Below, piece by piece: positions 17,590 to 24,784 of a stretch of DNA of 64,000 nucleotides; position 1 is the first letter of the stretch, and each line of letters starts with the position of its first letter. Below the pieces are notes generated by a model. The model was not told the origin of the DNA. It saw only the letters and a list, made by a program, of their open reading frames with translations, and did not search any database. The translations under genes and the position numbers were made by a program. The stretch lies in assembly GCF_001014975.1 (NCBI RefSeq), contig NZ_BBXA01000013.1, positions 310,001 to 374,000 on the forward strand. Direction: 5' to 3'. Source of the DNA: Novosphingobium sp. MD-1. Lineage in GTDB: Bacteria > Pseudomonadota > Alphaproteobacteria > Sphingomonadales > Sphingomonadaceae.

Positions 17590-19274
17590 GGCCGCACCTC
17601 CCGTTCGGCGACGAAGCGCAAGAACGCGGCCTTGTCGGTGAAGCGGCGCTGCTCTCGCGCGCCAAGCCAGTACCAGGCGTCGAGGTCGAGCGCCTCGGGC
17701 CGTCCGCTGCTGAGCAGGACGGTGGTGCCGTTCTGCCGCAGTTCGGCCAGCGTCGCCTTGAGGACGCCCAGCGGCATCATGTCGAAGAGCTGCGACATCA
17801 CCAGCACCCGGGGTCTGCTGAGCAAGGCGTTGGCCAGCTTGAGCTGCATCACCTCGACGATCGAGAGCGGCGAGCCCGAGCTGGCGAGCTGGGTGTCCAG
17901 ACCGTTGGGCAGACTGGCGAGGCGGGCGAGCAGGCCAACCCGCTCCAGCGCCCGCATGGTCGTCGCCCCGTCCCCGTTTCGTCCCTCGGCAAGCGTCAGG
18001 TATTCGCGCAAGGTGACATCGACGATCGTCGGCCGATTGAGCACCATGACCGCTGATCGCAGAAGGTACATGTTGAAGCTGCCCAGTTCGCTGCCGCCGA
18101 TCGAGACGATGCCACCCGTGGGAGTGATATGGCGCTTGAGCAGCAGGGCGAGGGTGTTCTCGACGCCGGGCTCGGCCAGAATGACCGCCTGTTCGCCGCC
18201 GGCGATCGCGAAATCGAGGTGGACGCCGTCGAAATCGACATCGCGAAAGCGCACCGAGCCATCGCGCGGCGCCTCGCCCCGCTGGCCGGGACGCTCCTGC
18301 GGGATGGCGAAGACCAGCGAGAGTTCCTCGCTGCTCGCGACGAGATCGTAGAAGGTGTCGAGATACCAGCCGAGCTGGTAGATGCCGTAAAACACGCCGG
18401 ACAGGATCAGTTCGGCAGCGACCAGCTGCCCGATCGAGAGCTGTCCGGCAAGGATCAGGCTGCCGCCGAGTGCCAGCAGGGCCGCGGCCGCGAAGGCATA
18501 GACGAGGAAATAACCGAGGGTCTGGGCGAAGCTGTAGCGGAAATAGCGGCGGTGGGCCTTGATGTAGTCCGCCGTCACCGCCTCCGAGCGGTCCATCGCG
18601 AAGTCCAGATGGCGCGCGGACTGGTAGAAGCCGTTCGACGCGCCGACGCTTTCCAGCCAGTGCGCGGCATCATGCTTGGCGTGGCTGACGCCGACCGCGC
18701 CGCTGATCGCGCCGTGGCGCCAGATCAGCCAGATCGCCAGGCAGACCAGGACCAGCACCAGATTGAACGCCAGGAAGAAGGGGTGGTAGAAGCTCGTCAC
18801 CAGCAGGCCGACCGCGCCCTGCAGGATGATCGTGAACGCCCCGATGACAAGGCTGGGCACCGACTTCTGGATGATGGCCATGTCGAAATAGCGGTTGAAC
18901 AGGCTGCCGGAGCTTGCGTCGGCGAAGAACGGGTTGCGGGCATGGACCGCGCGCACCGTGATCTCGGCCACCACGCGCACGAAGATGCGACGCTCGAAGA
19001 TGGCGAGCAGATAGATCCGCAGCGCGCTAAGCCCCGCGACGACCAGCAGCAGCACCAGCAGCACACCCGAGAGAATCCACAGGGGCGCAACCTGCGCGGT
19101 GCGCGCCACCGAGTTGATGAGAAGCTGCACCGAGATCGGCGTTGCCAGCGACAACAGGCTGATCGCCACGGTATAGACGATACCGACGTTCACATAGCTT
19201 CGGTCAGGACCGACAATTTCCGCCAGCCATGCAGCTGCCTGCCGCAGACCGATACGTTCACCAGCCAATTTCAC
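17586..19274 (-). CDS. ABC exporter-like protein with degenerate nucleotide-binding domain
   Basis: A 562-residue half-ABC exporter: a six-helix membrane domain (about 25-310), then a nucleotide-binding-like domain (about 330-555). All ATPase motifs are lost. At the Walker A position, residues 367-374 read AEPGVENT instead of GxxGxGKS/T. The signature region near 465-475 reads SGSPLSIVEVMQ instead of LSGGQ. Walker B near 489-500 is RVLVMSQLFDMM, without the Asp-Glu pair. The switch histidine is replaced in VLLSSGRPEA. The frame is intact and coupled to HlyD and TolC genes, so the protein is probably made but cannot hydrolyse ATP as a homodimer. The start is GTG 19274. Confidence 0.85.
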   Translation of the reverse strand: MKLAGERIGLRQAAAWLAEIVGPDRSYVNVGIVYTVAISLLSLATPISVQLLINSVARTAQVAPLWILSGVLLVLLLVVAGLSALRIYLLAIFERRIFVRVVAEITVRAVHARNPFFADASSGSLFNRYFDMAIIQKSVPSLVIGAFTIILQGAVGLLVTSFYHPFFLAFNLVLVLVCLAIWLIWRHGAISGAVGVSHAKHDAAHWLESVGASNGFYQSARHLDFAMDRSEAVTADYIKAHRRYFRYSFAQTLGYFLVYAFAAAALLALGGSLILAGQLSIGQLVAAELILSGVFYGIYQLGWYLDTFYDLVASSEELSLVFAIPQERPGQRGEAPRDGSVRFRDVDFDGVHLDFAIAGGEQAVILAEPGVENTLALLLKRHITPTGGIVSIGGSELGSFNMYLLRSAVMVLNRPTIVDVTLREYLTLAEGRNGDGATTMRALERVGLLARLASLPNGLDTQLASSGSPLSIVEVMQLKLANALLSRPRVLVMSQLFDMMPLGVLKATLAELRQNGTTVLLSSGRPEALDLDAWYWLGAREQRRFTDKAAFLRFVAEREVRP

Positions 19275-19583
19275 CCCCTGTCACGAACCGTTTCGTTCCC
19301 ATGACGGATGACAATCCATTGTCAGAGAGGGCCAACTAGCGAGCAAACTTTTCTGGCCTAGGGATGTTGCATTGCAATATATTGCTGCCGGGCAGAATCT
19401 GTCTGGCCGCTCGGGAACGGGCGCAGCGCGGCATCTGGCGCTGCCTCATTCGGATGGGAACACGCGTCGGCAATTCCGGAGCGCGCGGATGGCCTGACCC
19501 ATCACGCCGATGGTCAGTCTATGGCCTCCCGCCCCCCTGAATTGCCGCGGATTGTGGCGCCGCTGTCCGCCTGCCGGTCCGGT
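19275..19583. other. intergenic region with GCAATATATTGC palindrome (19374-19385)
   Basis: This stretch lies between the 3' end of the dihydroxyacetone kinase gene and the 5' end of the ABC exporter gene, so it should hold the exporter promoter. I see no gene. A perfect 12-bp palindrome, GCAATATATTGC, sits about 100 bp before the exporter start in an AT-rich patch. It is a candidate operator or part of a promoter. Nothing else stands out. Confidence 0.4.
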
Positions 19584-21296
19584 TCAGGCGGCTCGTGCCC
19601 AGCGGTGGAGGGCATCCACCCATGTCGCGACCGCGACCGCGCCTGGGTCCGGATGGCCAATTGCCCGCTCACCGATATAGCTTGCGCGCCCGCGGCGTGG
19701 CGCCATGTCGCGCGTCGCATCGGCGCCGGCGGTCGCTGCCGCAAGCATGCGGGCGCTTCGCTCCGCGGCATTGCCCTCTGCCGAAGCAAGTGCGTCCGCT
19801 GCCGGCAAGAGCGCGTCGAGCATTGTGCGGTCACCCGGCTGAGCCCCACCGAGTGCCATGACACCCTCACAACCGGCCTGCATGGCATGCGCCCATGCCA
19901 TGGGGTCTGCGGGATTCGCTTCAGCCGCCATGGCCGTGGCCGCGCGCAGGACGAAAATGGAATAGAGCGGGCCGGATGTCCCTCCCAGAGAGCGACGCAA
20001 AATCCCCGATATCTGCGCCAGTGCCTTCGCGGGATCGCCCAGGGCAAGGGAATCGAATGCCTGTTCGACGCTCGTCGCGCCGCGCGCAAGGCTGATGCCG
20101 AGATCGCCATCGCCGACGGCGCTATCCAGCCTGGTCAGTTCCGGCTCGGCCGCTTGCAGCGCCTGGATCACCGCGCGGATCGCTTCTCCGAAGCGGACAC
20201 CATGCTTGTCATCGGACCACGACTGGCCCGTAATCGGCTGTACGCCGGCGATCGAAACCGCCGAAGCGACCTGGACCGCGCTCACCGGCGCCGTCGGCGC
20301 TATCCATGCCGGAGCGGCGGTGGGGCTCAGCAAACGATGGATGCGCAAAGGGTCAAGGCGCATGACGGAAAGAGAGCACCCCGCCATTTCCAGCGCACTC
20401 AGGAACGTACCGGAACTCACCGCCTTTACGGATATTCCGGCTGCGGCCAGGTGTCGCAAGGCACCTCGCGCTGCTATCGCAAGCTCCAACGCGGGCGTAC
20501 CACCAAGGCCATTGACCATCAGGGCGACCTCGTCACCTGCCTTGAGATCACCGTGCCGCATGATGGCCGACAACATTTCGCCCAGCATCGTATCGACGGG
20601 AGCGATTGCCGTTCTGCGCACACCGCTTTCACCATGGATGCCGAGGCCGAATTCCACCTCGTCCTCGCCCAGCTCAAATCCCGGGCGGCCAGCGGCTGGA
20701 ACCGTGCAAGACGTGAGGCCCAGCCCCATCGAGAACACATTGTCAGCCGCCGCCTGCGCCTCGAGACGGACTTCGTCCAACGGCCGTCCCGCTTCCGCCG
20801 CAGCTCCAGCCACTTTGTGCACGAACACCGTCCCGGCAATTCCCCGTCGACCGACGGCGCGATTCTCGTCTCCAAGCGCCACATCGTCGCCGACGATCAC
20901 CACATCGACCGGGATGCCGTGCGTCCGCGCGATCTCCGCCGCAAGCCCGAAGTTCAGCTTGTCGCCGGTGTAGTTCTTGACAATGACCAGCACGCCCGCC
21001 GGGCCGCCGACGGTCAGGATCGCCTTGAGCACCGCGTCAACGCTGGGCGAGGTGAAGACCGGACCGGCGACGGCCGCCGTCAGCATGCCCTGGCCCACGT
21101 AGCCGGCATGGGCGGGCTCATGGCCGGAACCGCCGCCGGAAATGATCGCAACCTTGCCGGCGGCGCGCAGTTCTTCATAGTCGGCGCGAAGCACCACGGT
21201 TTCATCCGGCAGCAGCATCAGCCGGCGATCGGCAAGAGCAAGCCCTTCGACCATATCATCGACGACGCGTGCGGGATCGTTGATCAGCTTCTTCAT
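19584..21296 (-). CDS. ATP-dependent dihydroxyacetone kinase (DhaK-DhaL fusion)
   Basis: A 570-residue single-chain kinase for dihydroxyacetone (or related short ketoses or aldoses) using ATP. The DhaK half (about 1-330) has SGGGSGHEPAHAGYVG and the substrate-binding His221 in GIHGESG. The DhaL half (about 365-565) has the ADP/Mg motif AVGDGDLG and RRSLGGTSGPLYS. The ATG at 21296 gives the family N-terminus MKKLINDPARVVDDMVEG and has an AGGA upstream; a longer start is less likely. It ends the P450-MFS-kinase operon (22 bp behind the MFS stop), an unusual partner for a P450. No glycerol dehydrogenase gene is nearby. Confidence 0.92.
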   Translation of the reverse strand: MKKLINDPARVVDDMVEGLALADRRLMLLPDETVVLRADYEELRAAGKVAIISGGGSGHEPAHAGYVGQGMLTAAVAGPVFTSPSVDAVLKAILTVGGPAGVLVIVKNYTGDKLNFGLAAEIARTHGIPVDVVIVGDDVALGDENRAVGRRGIAGTVFVHKVAGAAAEAGRPLDEVRLEAQAAADNVFSMGLGLTSCTVPAAGRPGFELGEDEVEFGLGIHGESGVRRTAIAPVDTMLGEMLSAIMRHGDLKAGDEVALMVNGLGGTPALELAIAARGALRHLAAAGISVKAVSSGTFLSALEMAGCSLSVMRLDPLRIHRLLSPTAAPAWIAPTAPVSAVQVASAVSIAGVQPITGQSWSDDKHGVRFGEAIRAVIQALQAAEPELTRLDSAVGDGDLGISLARGATSVEQAFDSLALGDPAKALAQISGILRRSLGGTSGPLYSIFVLRAATAMAAEANPADPMAWAHAMQAGCEGVMALGGAQPGDRTMLDALLPAADALASAEGNAAERSARMLAAATAGADATRDMAPRRGRASYIGERAIGHPDPGAVAVATWVDALHRWARAA

Positions 21297-21318
21297 GACG
21301 GATCCTGTTTGAAGTGTC

Positions 21319-22656
21319 TCAGCGGTGGGCGGCGGCAACCGCGGCGCCATAACCGCGCCGGGCGGCGGCGATCAGCGCAAACGCAACGATTGCGGCCAGG
21401 CCGGTAACCAGCGCCAGGGAACGGCCCACGGCAAGGTCAGACTGGAAAACGCGATCGGTCGCGAGCGCCACGAACGTGGGGCCGAAGCCCATGCCAATCA
21501 GGTTGATGGCAAAGAGATAGAGGGCGGTAACCTGCCCGCGGAACTCGTTGGGGGTGATGGCGTGAAGGGCTGCCGGCGCTATGCCGGTCGGCACGCCCAG
21601 GAAAAAGCTGGTCCAGGCGAGCGCGGCAAGCGCCAAGGCTGGCGAGGAAGCGAGGCCGACGAATGGCACTACCGGAATGACCGCCGCCATTCCCAGAAGC
21701 GAAGCGCGCAAGGCGCCATCCGGCTTCCCCGAAGTGGTCATCCGGTCGGCCAGCCAGCCACCGCAAAGAATGCCGGCGCATCCCGAAGTCAGCAGGATCA
21801 CGCCATAGGCAAAGGCGATGTCCCCGGCGCTCCAGTGGTGGACGCGGATAAACAGGGAAGGTACCCAAGCCGAAAGGCCGTAGCTGATGATGGCGTTGAC
21901 GCCGAAGCCGGTCACGATCGCGAACAGGATTCCCGCCCGGGCGCGAAAGAACGCGAACGTCTCGGCCATATCAGGCAGAGGGTGATCGCCCTTTCTGCGT
22001 TCCTGGCGTTTCGGTTCGCGGACAAGCAGCATGAGCCCGGCCACGGCCAGCCCCGGAATTCCAACGATCATGAAGGCGGCCTGCCAGGGCCTTACCGTGC
22101 CGGCGAGCGGCAGGGTCACCGCAGCTTCCTGCGAGGCGGCGGTGACCGCAAGCCCACCCAGGATCAGCGCTACGCCCGAACCGACGAAGATGCCCATCGT
22201 ATAGGCGCTCATCGCCCGGCCGCGACGAGCGGGGGCGAAGTAGTCCGATATCAGCGAATAAGCAGCCGGGGAAAGCGTCGCTTCCCCCACGCCCACCATG
22301 ATGCGCGCGGCGAAAAGCTGGTGGAAGGTTTGCGCGAAGCCACATGCGACGGTGGCTAGGCACCACAGCACCATGCCACCCGCTATCATGGCCTTGCGGC
22401 TGCCACGGTCTGCCCACCGCCCCAGGAACATGCCAAGGAACGTGTAGAAGATCGCAAAGGCGAAGCCGTGCAACAGGCTGATGGCGGTGTCGCTCAGTTG
22501 CAGGTCTGCCCGGATGGGCTGGACCATCAGGCTCAATATCTGCCGATCCACGAACGCGATCGTGTAAGCGAGCAGCAGAACGGCTATTACCAGCCACGCG
22601 CGCAGCGGGGAGGGATAGCCGCCATCCTCGGCCCGCCCGGCGCCCCGCGCGGCCAT
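21319..22656 (-). CDS. MFS transporter (12 TM)
   Basis: A 445-residue major facilitator of the same subgroup as the carriers at 2241 and 44843. The first helix has AYTIAFVDRQILSLMV, motif A is GRWADRGSRKAMIAG, and helix 4-5 reads MVGVGEATLSPAAYS. The ATG at 22656 lies one base after the P450 stop, so the genes are coupled. Being between P450 and kinase, it probably imports the growth substrate of this operon. The substrate is not identifiable. Confidence 0.88.
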   Translation of the reverse strand: MAARGAGRAEDGGYPSPLRAWLVIAVLLLAYTIAFVDRQILSLMVQPIRADLQLSDTAISLLHGFAFAIFYTFLGMFLGRWADRGSRKAMIAGGMVLWCLATVACGFAQTFHQLFAARIMVGVGEATLSPAAYSLISDYFAPARRGRAMSAYTMGIFVGSGVALILGGLAVTAASQEAAVTLPLAGTVRPWQAAFMIVGIPGLAVAGLMLLVREPKRQERRKGDHPLPDMAETFAFFRARAGILFAIVTGFGVNAIISYGLSAWVPSLFIRVHHWSAGDIAFAYGVILLTSGCAGILCGGWLADRMTTSGKPDGALRASLLGMAAVIPVVPFVGLASSPALALAALAWTSFFLGVPTGIAPAALHAITPNEFRGQVTALYLFAINLIGMGFGPTFVALATDRVFQSDLAVGRSLALVTGLAAIVAFALIAAARRGYGAAVAAAHR

Positions 22657-22657
22657 G

Positions 22658-23854
22658 TCAGGCGCGCTCAAGGCGAACCGGCAGGCTGGACAGCCCGCGC
22701 AACCAGTTGATGCGCTGGTACGAGGGCTTGCCGGCCAGTTCGATGCGGGCAACCTTGCTGGCAATCGTCGACATCAGAACATCGGCCTCCAGTCGGGCCA
22801 TCATTTGCCCCACACAGGCATGAATGCCAAACCCGAAGGCCAGATGCCCCGATGTCTTGCGTTCGATATCGAAGCGTTCGGGGTCCGACCACTGACGGGG
22901 ATCGCGATTGGCGGCGGAAAGGAACAGGATCACCTTTTCTTCCGCGCCGATCCGCACGCCGCCTATATCCACCTCTCGCGTGGTCGTGCGGCCGATATAG
23001 GGGCTGGGTGCCCGGTAGCGCAGGCCCTCGTCGAATGCCGCGCGCGCGCGGGTCGGGTCGGCGCGCAATTGCGCCCACGCCTCGGGGTGGCGGGCCAGCG
23101 CCTCCAGCGTAAAGCCGATCCCGTTGATCGTGGTGTCCATGCCCGCCGAGATGAAAATGCGGACGAGCAGGCCGGCTTCTTCCTCGGTGATTTCGCCCGT
23201 ATCGACCGCATCGAAAATCGCGGATCCCAGCGTATCCGGGCCGACGGCATCGCGCCGGCAATTCTCGACAACCCAGTCGAGGATCGGTGTCGCCCGCTCC
23301 AGCGCGGCGCGATACAGGTCGTTCTTCTCACCCATCGCATTGAAGTTGAGTTCGGAATAGATGAGCAGATTGCGGCGGTTTTCCTTGCGGAAGCCCACCG
23401 CGTCCGGCAGCGCCGCGAATGGAAAGGCCTCCGCCAGGTCGGCGACGAGGTCGACCTCGCCGCGATCGAGCGCCGCATCCACAATGCTTTCGGCCGTCGC
23501 CACGAAGTCCGCCTTGAGTTTGCGGAGTACGGCGGGGGACAGAATACGGCTTAGCAACCGGCGATATTTGCCGTGCTCCGGTGGATCGTTCTCGAGAATG
23601 AGGCTCGGTTGCCTCCAGTTGCCCTGTTTCCGGATGTTGGTGAAACCGGTGCCCGAAGCCGAGGAGAACGTCTCCCAATCCGAAAACACCGCGTGGACAT
23701 CGGCGTGGCGGCCCACGGCCCACACGCCGTGCCGCGCAAGATAGACGGCGGGCGCCGTTTCCCGGACCAGATCGTCGTATTGATCGGGCGCCGCCATCGC
23801 GTCGGCGGAGAACAAGTCGAAATCGAGCGTCGGCGCGCTGGAGGCGTCGGTCAT
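22658..23854 (-). CDS. cytochrome P450 (soluble bacterial class I)
   Basis: A 398-residue soluble P450. The I-helix oxygen-binding motif is AGMDTTIN, the ExxR motif is in DEGLRYRAPSP, and the heme loop is FGFGIHACVGQ with ligand Cys347. The C-terminus NWLRGLSSLPVRLERA resembles that of CYP199/CYP111-type enzymes, which oxidise aromatic acids or monoterpenes; the subfamily is uncertain. It needs a ferredoxin and reductase, neither adjacent (the nearest ferredoxin is at 38709). Two starts are close: 23860 and 23854; the latter is better placed behind AGGA. It heads the P450-MFS-DhaKL operon, divergent from a MarR gene. Confidence 0.9.
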   Translation of the reverse strand: MTDASSAPTLDFDLFSADAMAAPDQYDDLVRETAPAVYLARHGVWAVGRHADVHAVFSDWETFSSASGTGFTNIRKQGNWRQPSLILENDPPEHGKYRRLLSRILSPAVLRKLKADFVATAESIVDAALDRGEVDLVADLAEAFPFAALPDAVGFRKENRRNLLIYSELNFNAMGEKNDLYRAALERATPILDWVVENCRRDAVGPDTLGSAIFDAVDTGEITEEEAGLLVRIFISAGMDTTINGIGFTLEALARHPEAWAQLRADPTRARAAFDEGLRYRAPSPYIGRTTTREVDIGGVRIGAEEKVILFLSAANRDPRQWSDPERFDIERKTSGHLAFGFGIHACVGQMMARLEADVLMSTIASKVARIELAGKPSYQRINWLRGLSSLPVRLERA

Positions 23855-23949
23855 GGACATCCTGTCGAGAGTATCGTGGCCGGATGCCATGCCGATGGCC
23901 TGCGAGCACAGTGCGCAAACGGCTCCGACACGACATCCTCTTCCGATTT

Positions 23950-23979
23950 GGTTTACATAGCAACTTATGATTGTCAATC
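23950..23979. promoter_or_regulatory. operator-like box at the P450/MarR divergent promoter
   Basis: Read on the minus strand, 23969-23950 is CATAAGTTGCTATGTAAACC. It matches the box at 24551-24570 before the TonB receptor in 18 of 20 positions. Its core CATA-N6-TATG is an inverted repeat. Directly beside it lies the 11-bp palindrome GATTGTCAATC (23969-23979). The site is between the divergent P450 and MarR genes, so the MarR protein is the likely ligand (inference). Confidence 0.6.
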
Positions 23980-24034
23980 GCGACGGATGCGGACCGGCTT
24001 GTACTCAGCGGCGGAAGCCCCCAAAAGAGATGGC

Positions 24035-24538
24035 ATGAACCAGCCCTCCAAACCTTCCTCGCGCAAGGTAATCGACCGTCATCTTTATGTTCCGCACTAC
24101 CTTGTCGTTCTTGCCAACGGCATGGAGCGCGGACAGTCACGCATCTATCTCAAGCATTTCGGAATCGGCATCAACGAAGCGCGAATCATCACCGTCATCG
24201 CGCACAGCGGCCCGCTCACCGCGGCGGAGATTTCCGAAATTCTCGTGATGAACAAGTCTATTACGAGCCGTTCCATGCAAGTTCTCGAAGGCATGGGACT
24301 GGTTAGCATCGGCGATTCGAAGCGATCGCGGCCGATCCAGCTGACGGACGAGGGCTATGCCCTTCATGACCGGATTGTCGCGGTTTCGCTGGCTCGCGAG
24401 AAGCTGATGCTCGATGGCTTCTCTCCGAACGAGAAAACCATCGTGCTGGGCTATCTCGCGCGCATGTTCAACAACATGGAGCTGGCCAACGCGATCGATC
24501 CTCTGGAAGTCGAGCGAGAGGTCCGCCCGACAGCATGA
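24035..24538 (+). CDS. MarR-family transcriptional regulator
   Basis: A 167-residue winged-helix regulator. The dimer helices are followed by the MarR core: INEARIITVIAHSGPLTAAE, then the recognition helix in ISEILVMNKSITSRSMQVLE and the wing GLVSIGDSKRSRPIQLTDEG. ATG 24035 gives the usual MarR length; an in-frame ATG at 23987 would add 16 residues. It diverges from the P450 operon and is followed, 246 bp on, by a TonB receptor. Both flanking promoters carry near-identical boxes, so it probably represses P450-MFS-DhaKL, the receptor and itself until a ligand binds. Confidence 0.88.
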   Translation: MNQPSKPSSRKVIDRHLYVPHYLVVLANGMERGQSRIYLKHFGIGINEARIITVIAHSGPLTAAEISEILVMNKSITSRSMQVLEGMGLVSIGDSKRSRPIQLTDEGYALHDRIVAVSLAREKLMLDGFSPNEKTIVLGYLARMFNNMELANAIDPLEVEREVRPTA

Positions 24539-24550
24539 CAATCGCCTTGA

Positions 24551-24570
24551 CATAGGTTGCTATATAAACC
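24551..24570 (+). promoter_or_regulatory. second copy of the MarR-type box before the TonB receptor gene
   Basis: CATAGGTTGCTATATAAACC differs at only two positions from the minus-strand box at 23969-23950. It starts 12 bp after the MarR stop and lies about 215 bp before the receptor ATG. The pairing implies common regulation of the receptor and the P450 operon. Confidence 0.6.
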
Positions 24571-24784
24571 AATAGCGCTCCCGACAATTCGCCATGAGAG
24601 CGATGTGGAGGGGAATTGCATGTATGCGTGATCGATAGACTGACCACATTCCGGAGCTCGCCGGCAGGCGTCTCCTCTCCATCCATCTCATGATCCGGTT
24701 CAAACAACGGCGCCGTTCGGGTGCCGGCGGATGGGCGTGTCCGGCGACGACACCGCATGCTCCGCAAGTCCAGGGAGAACATCA

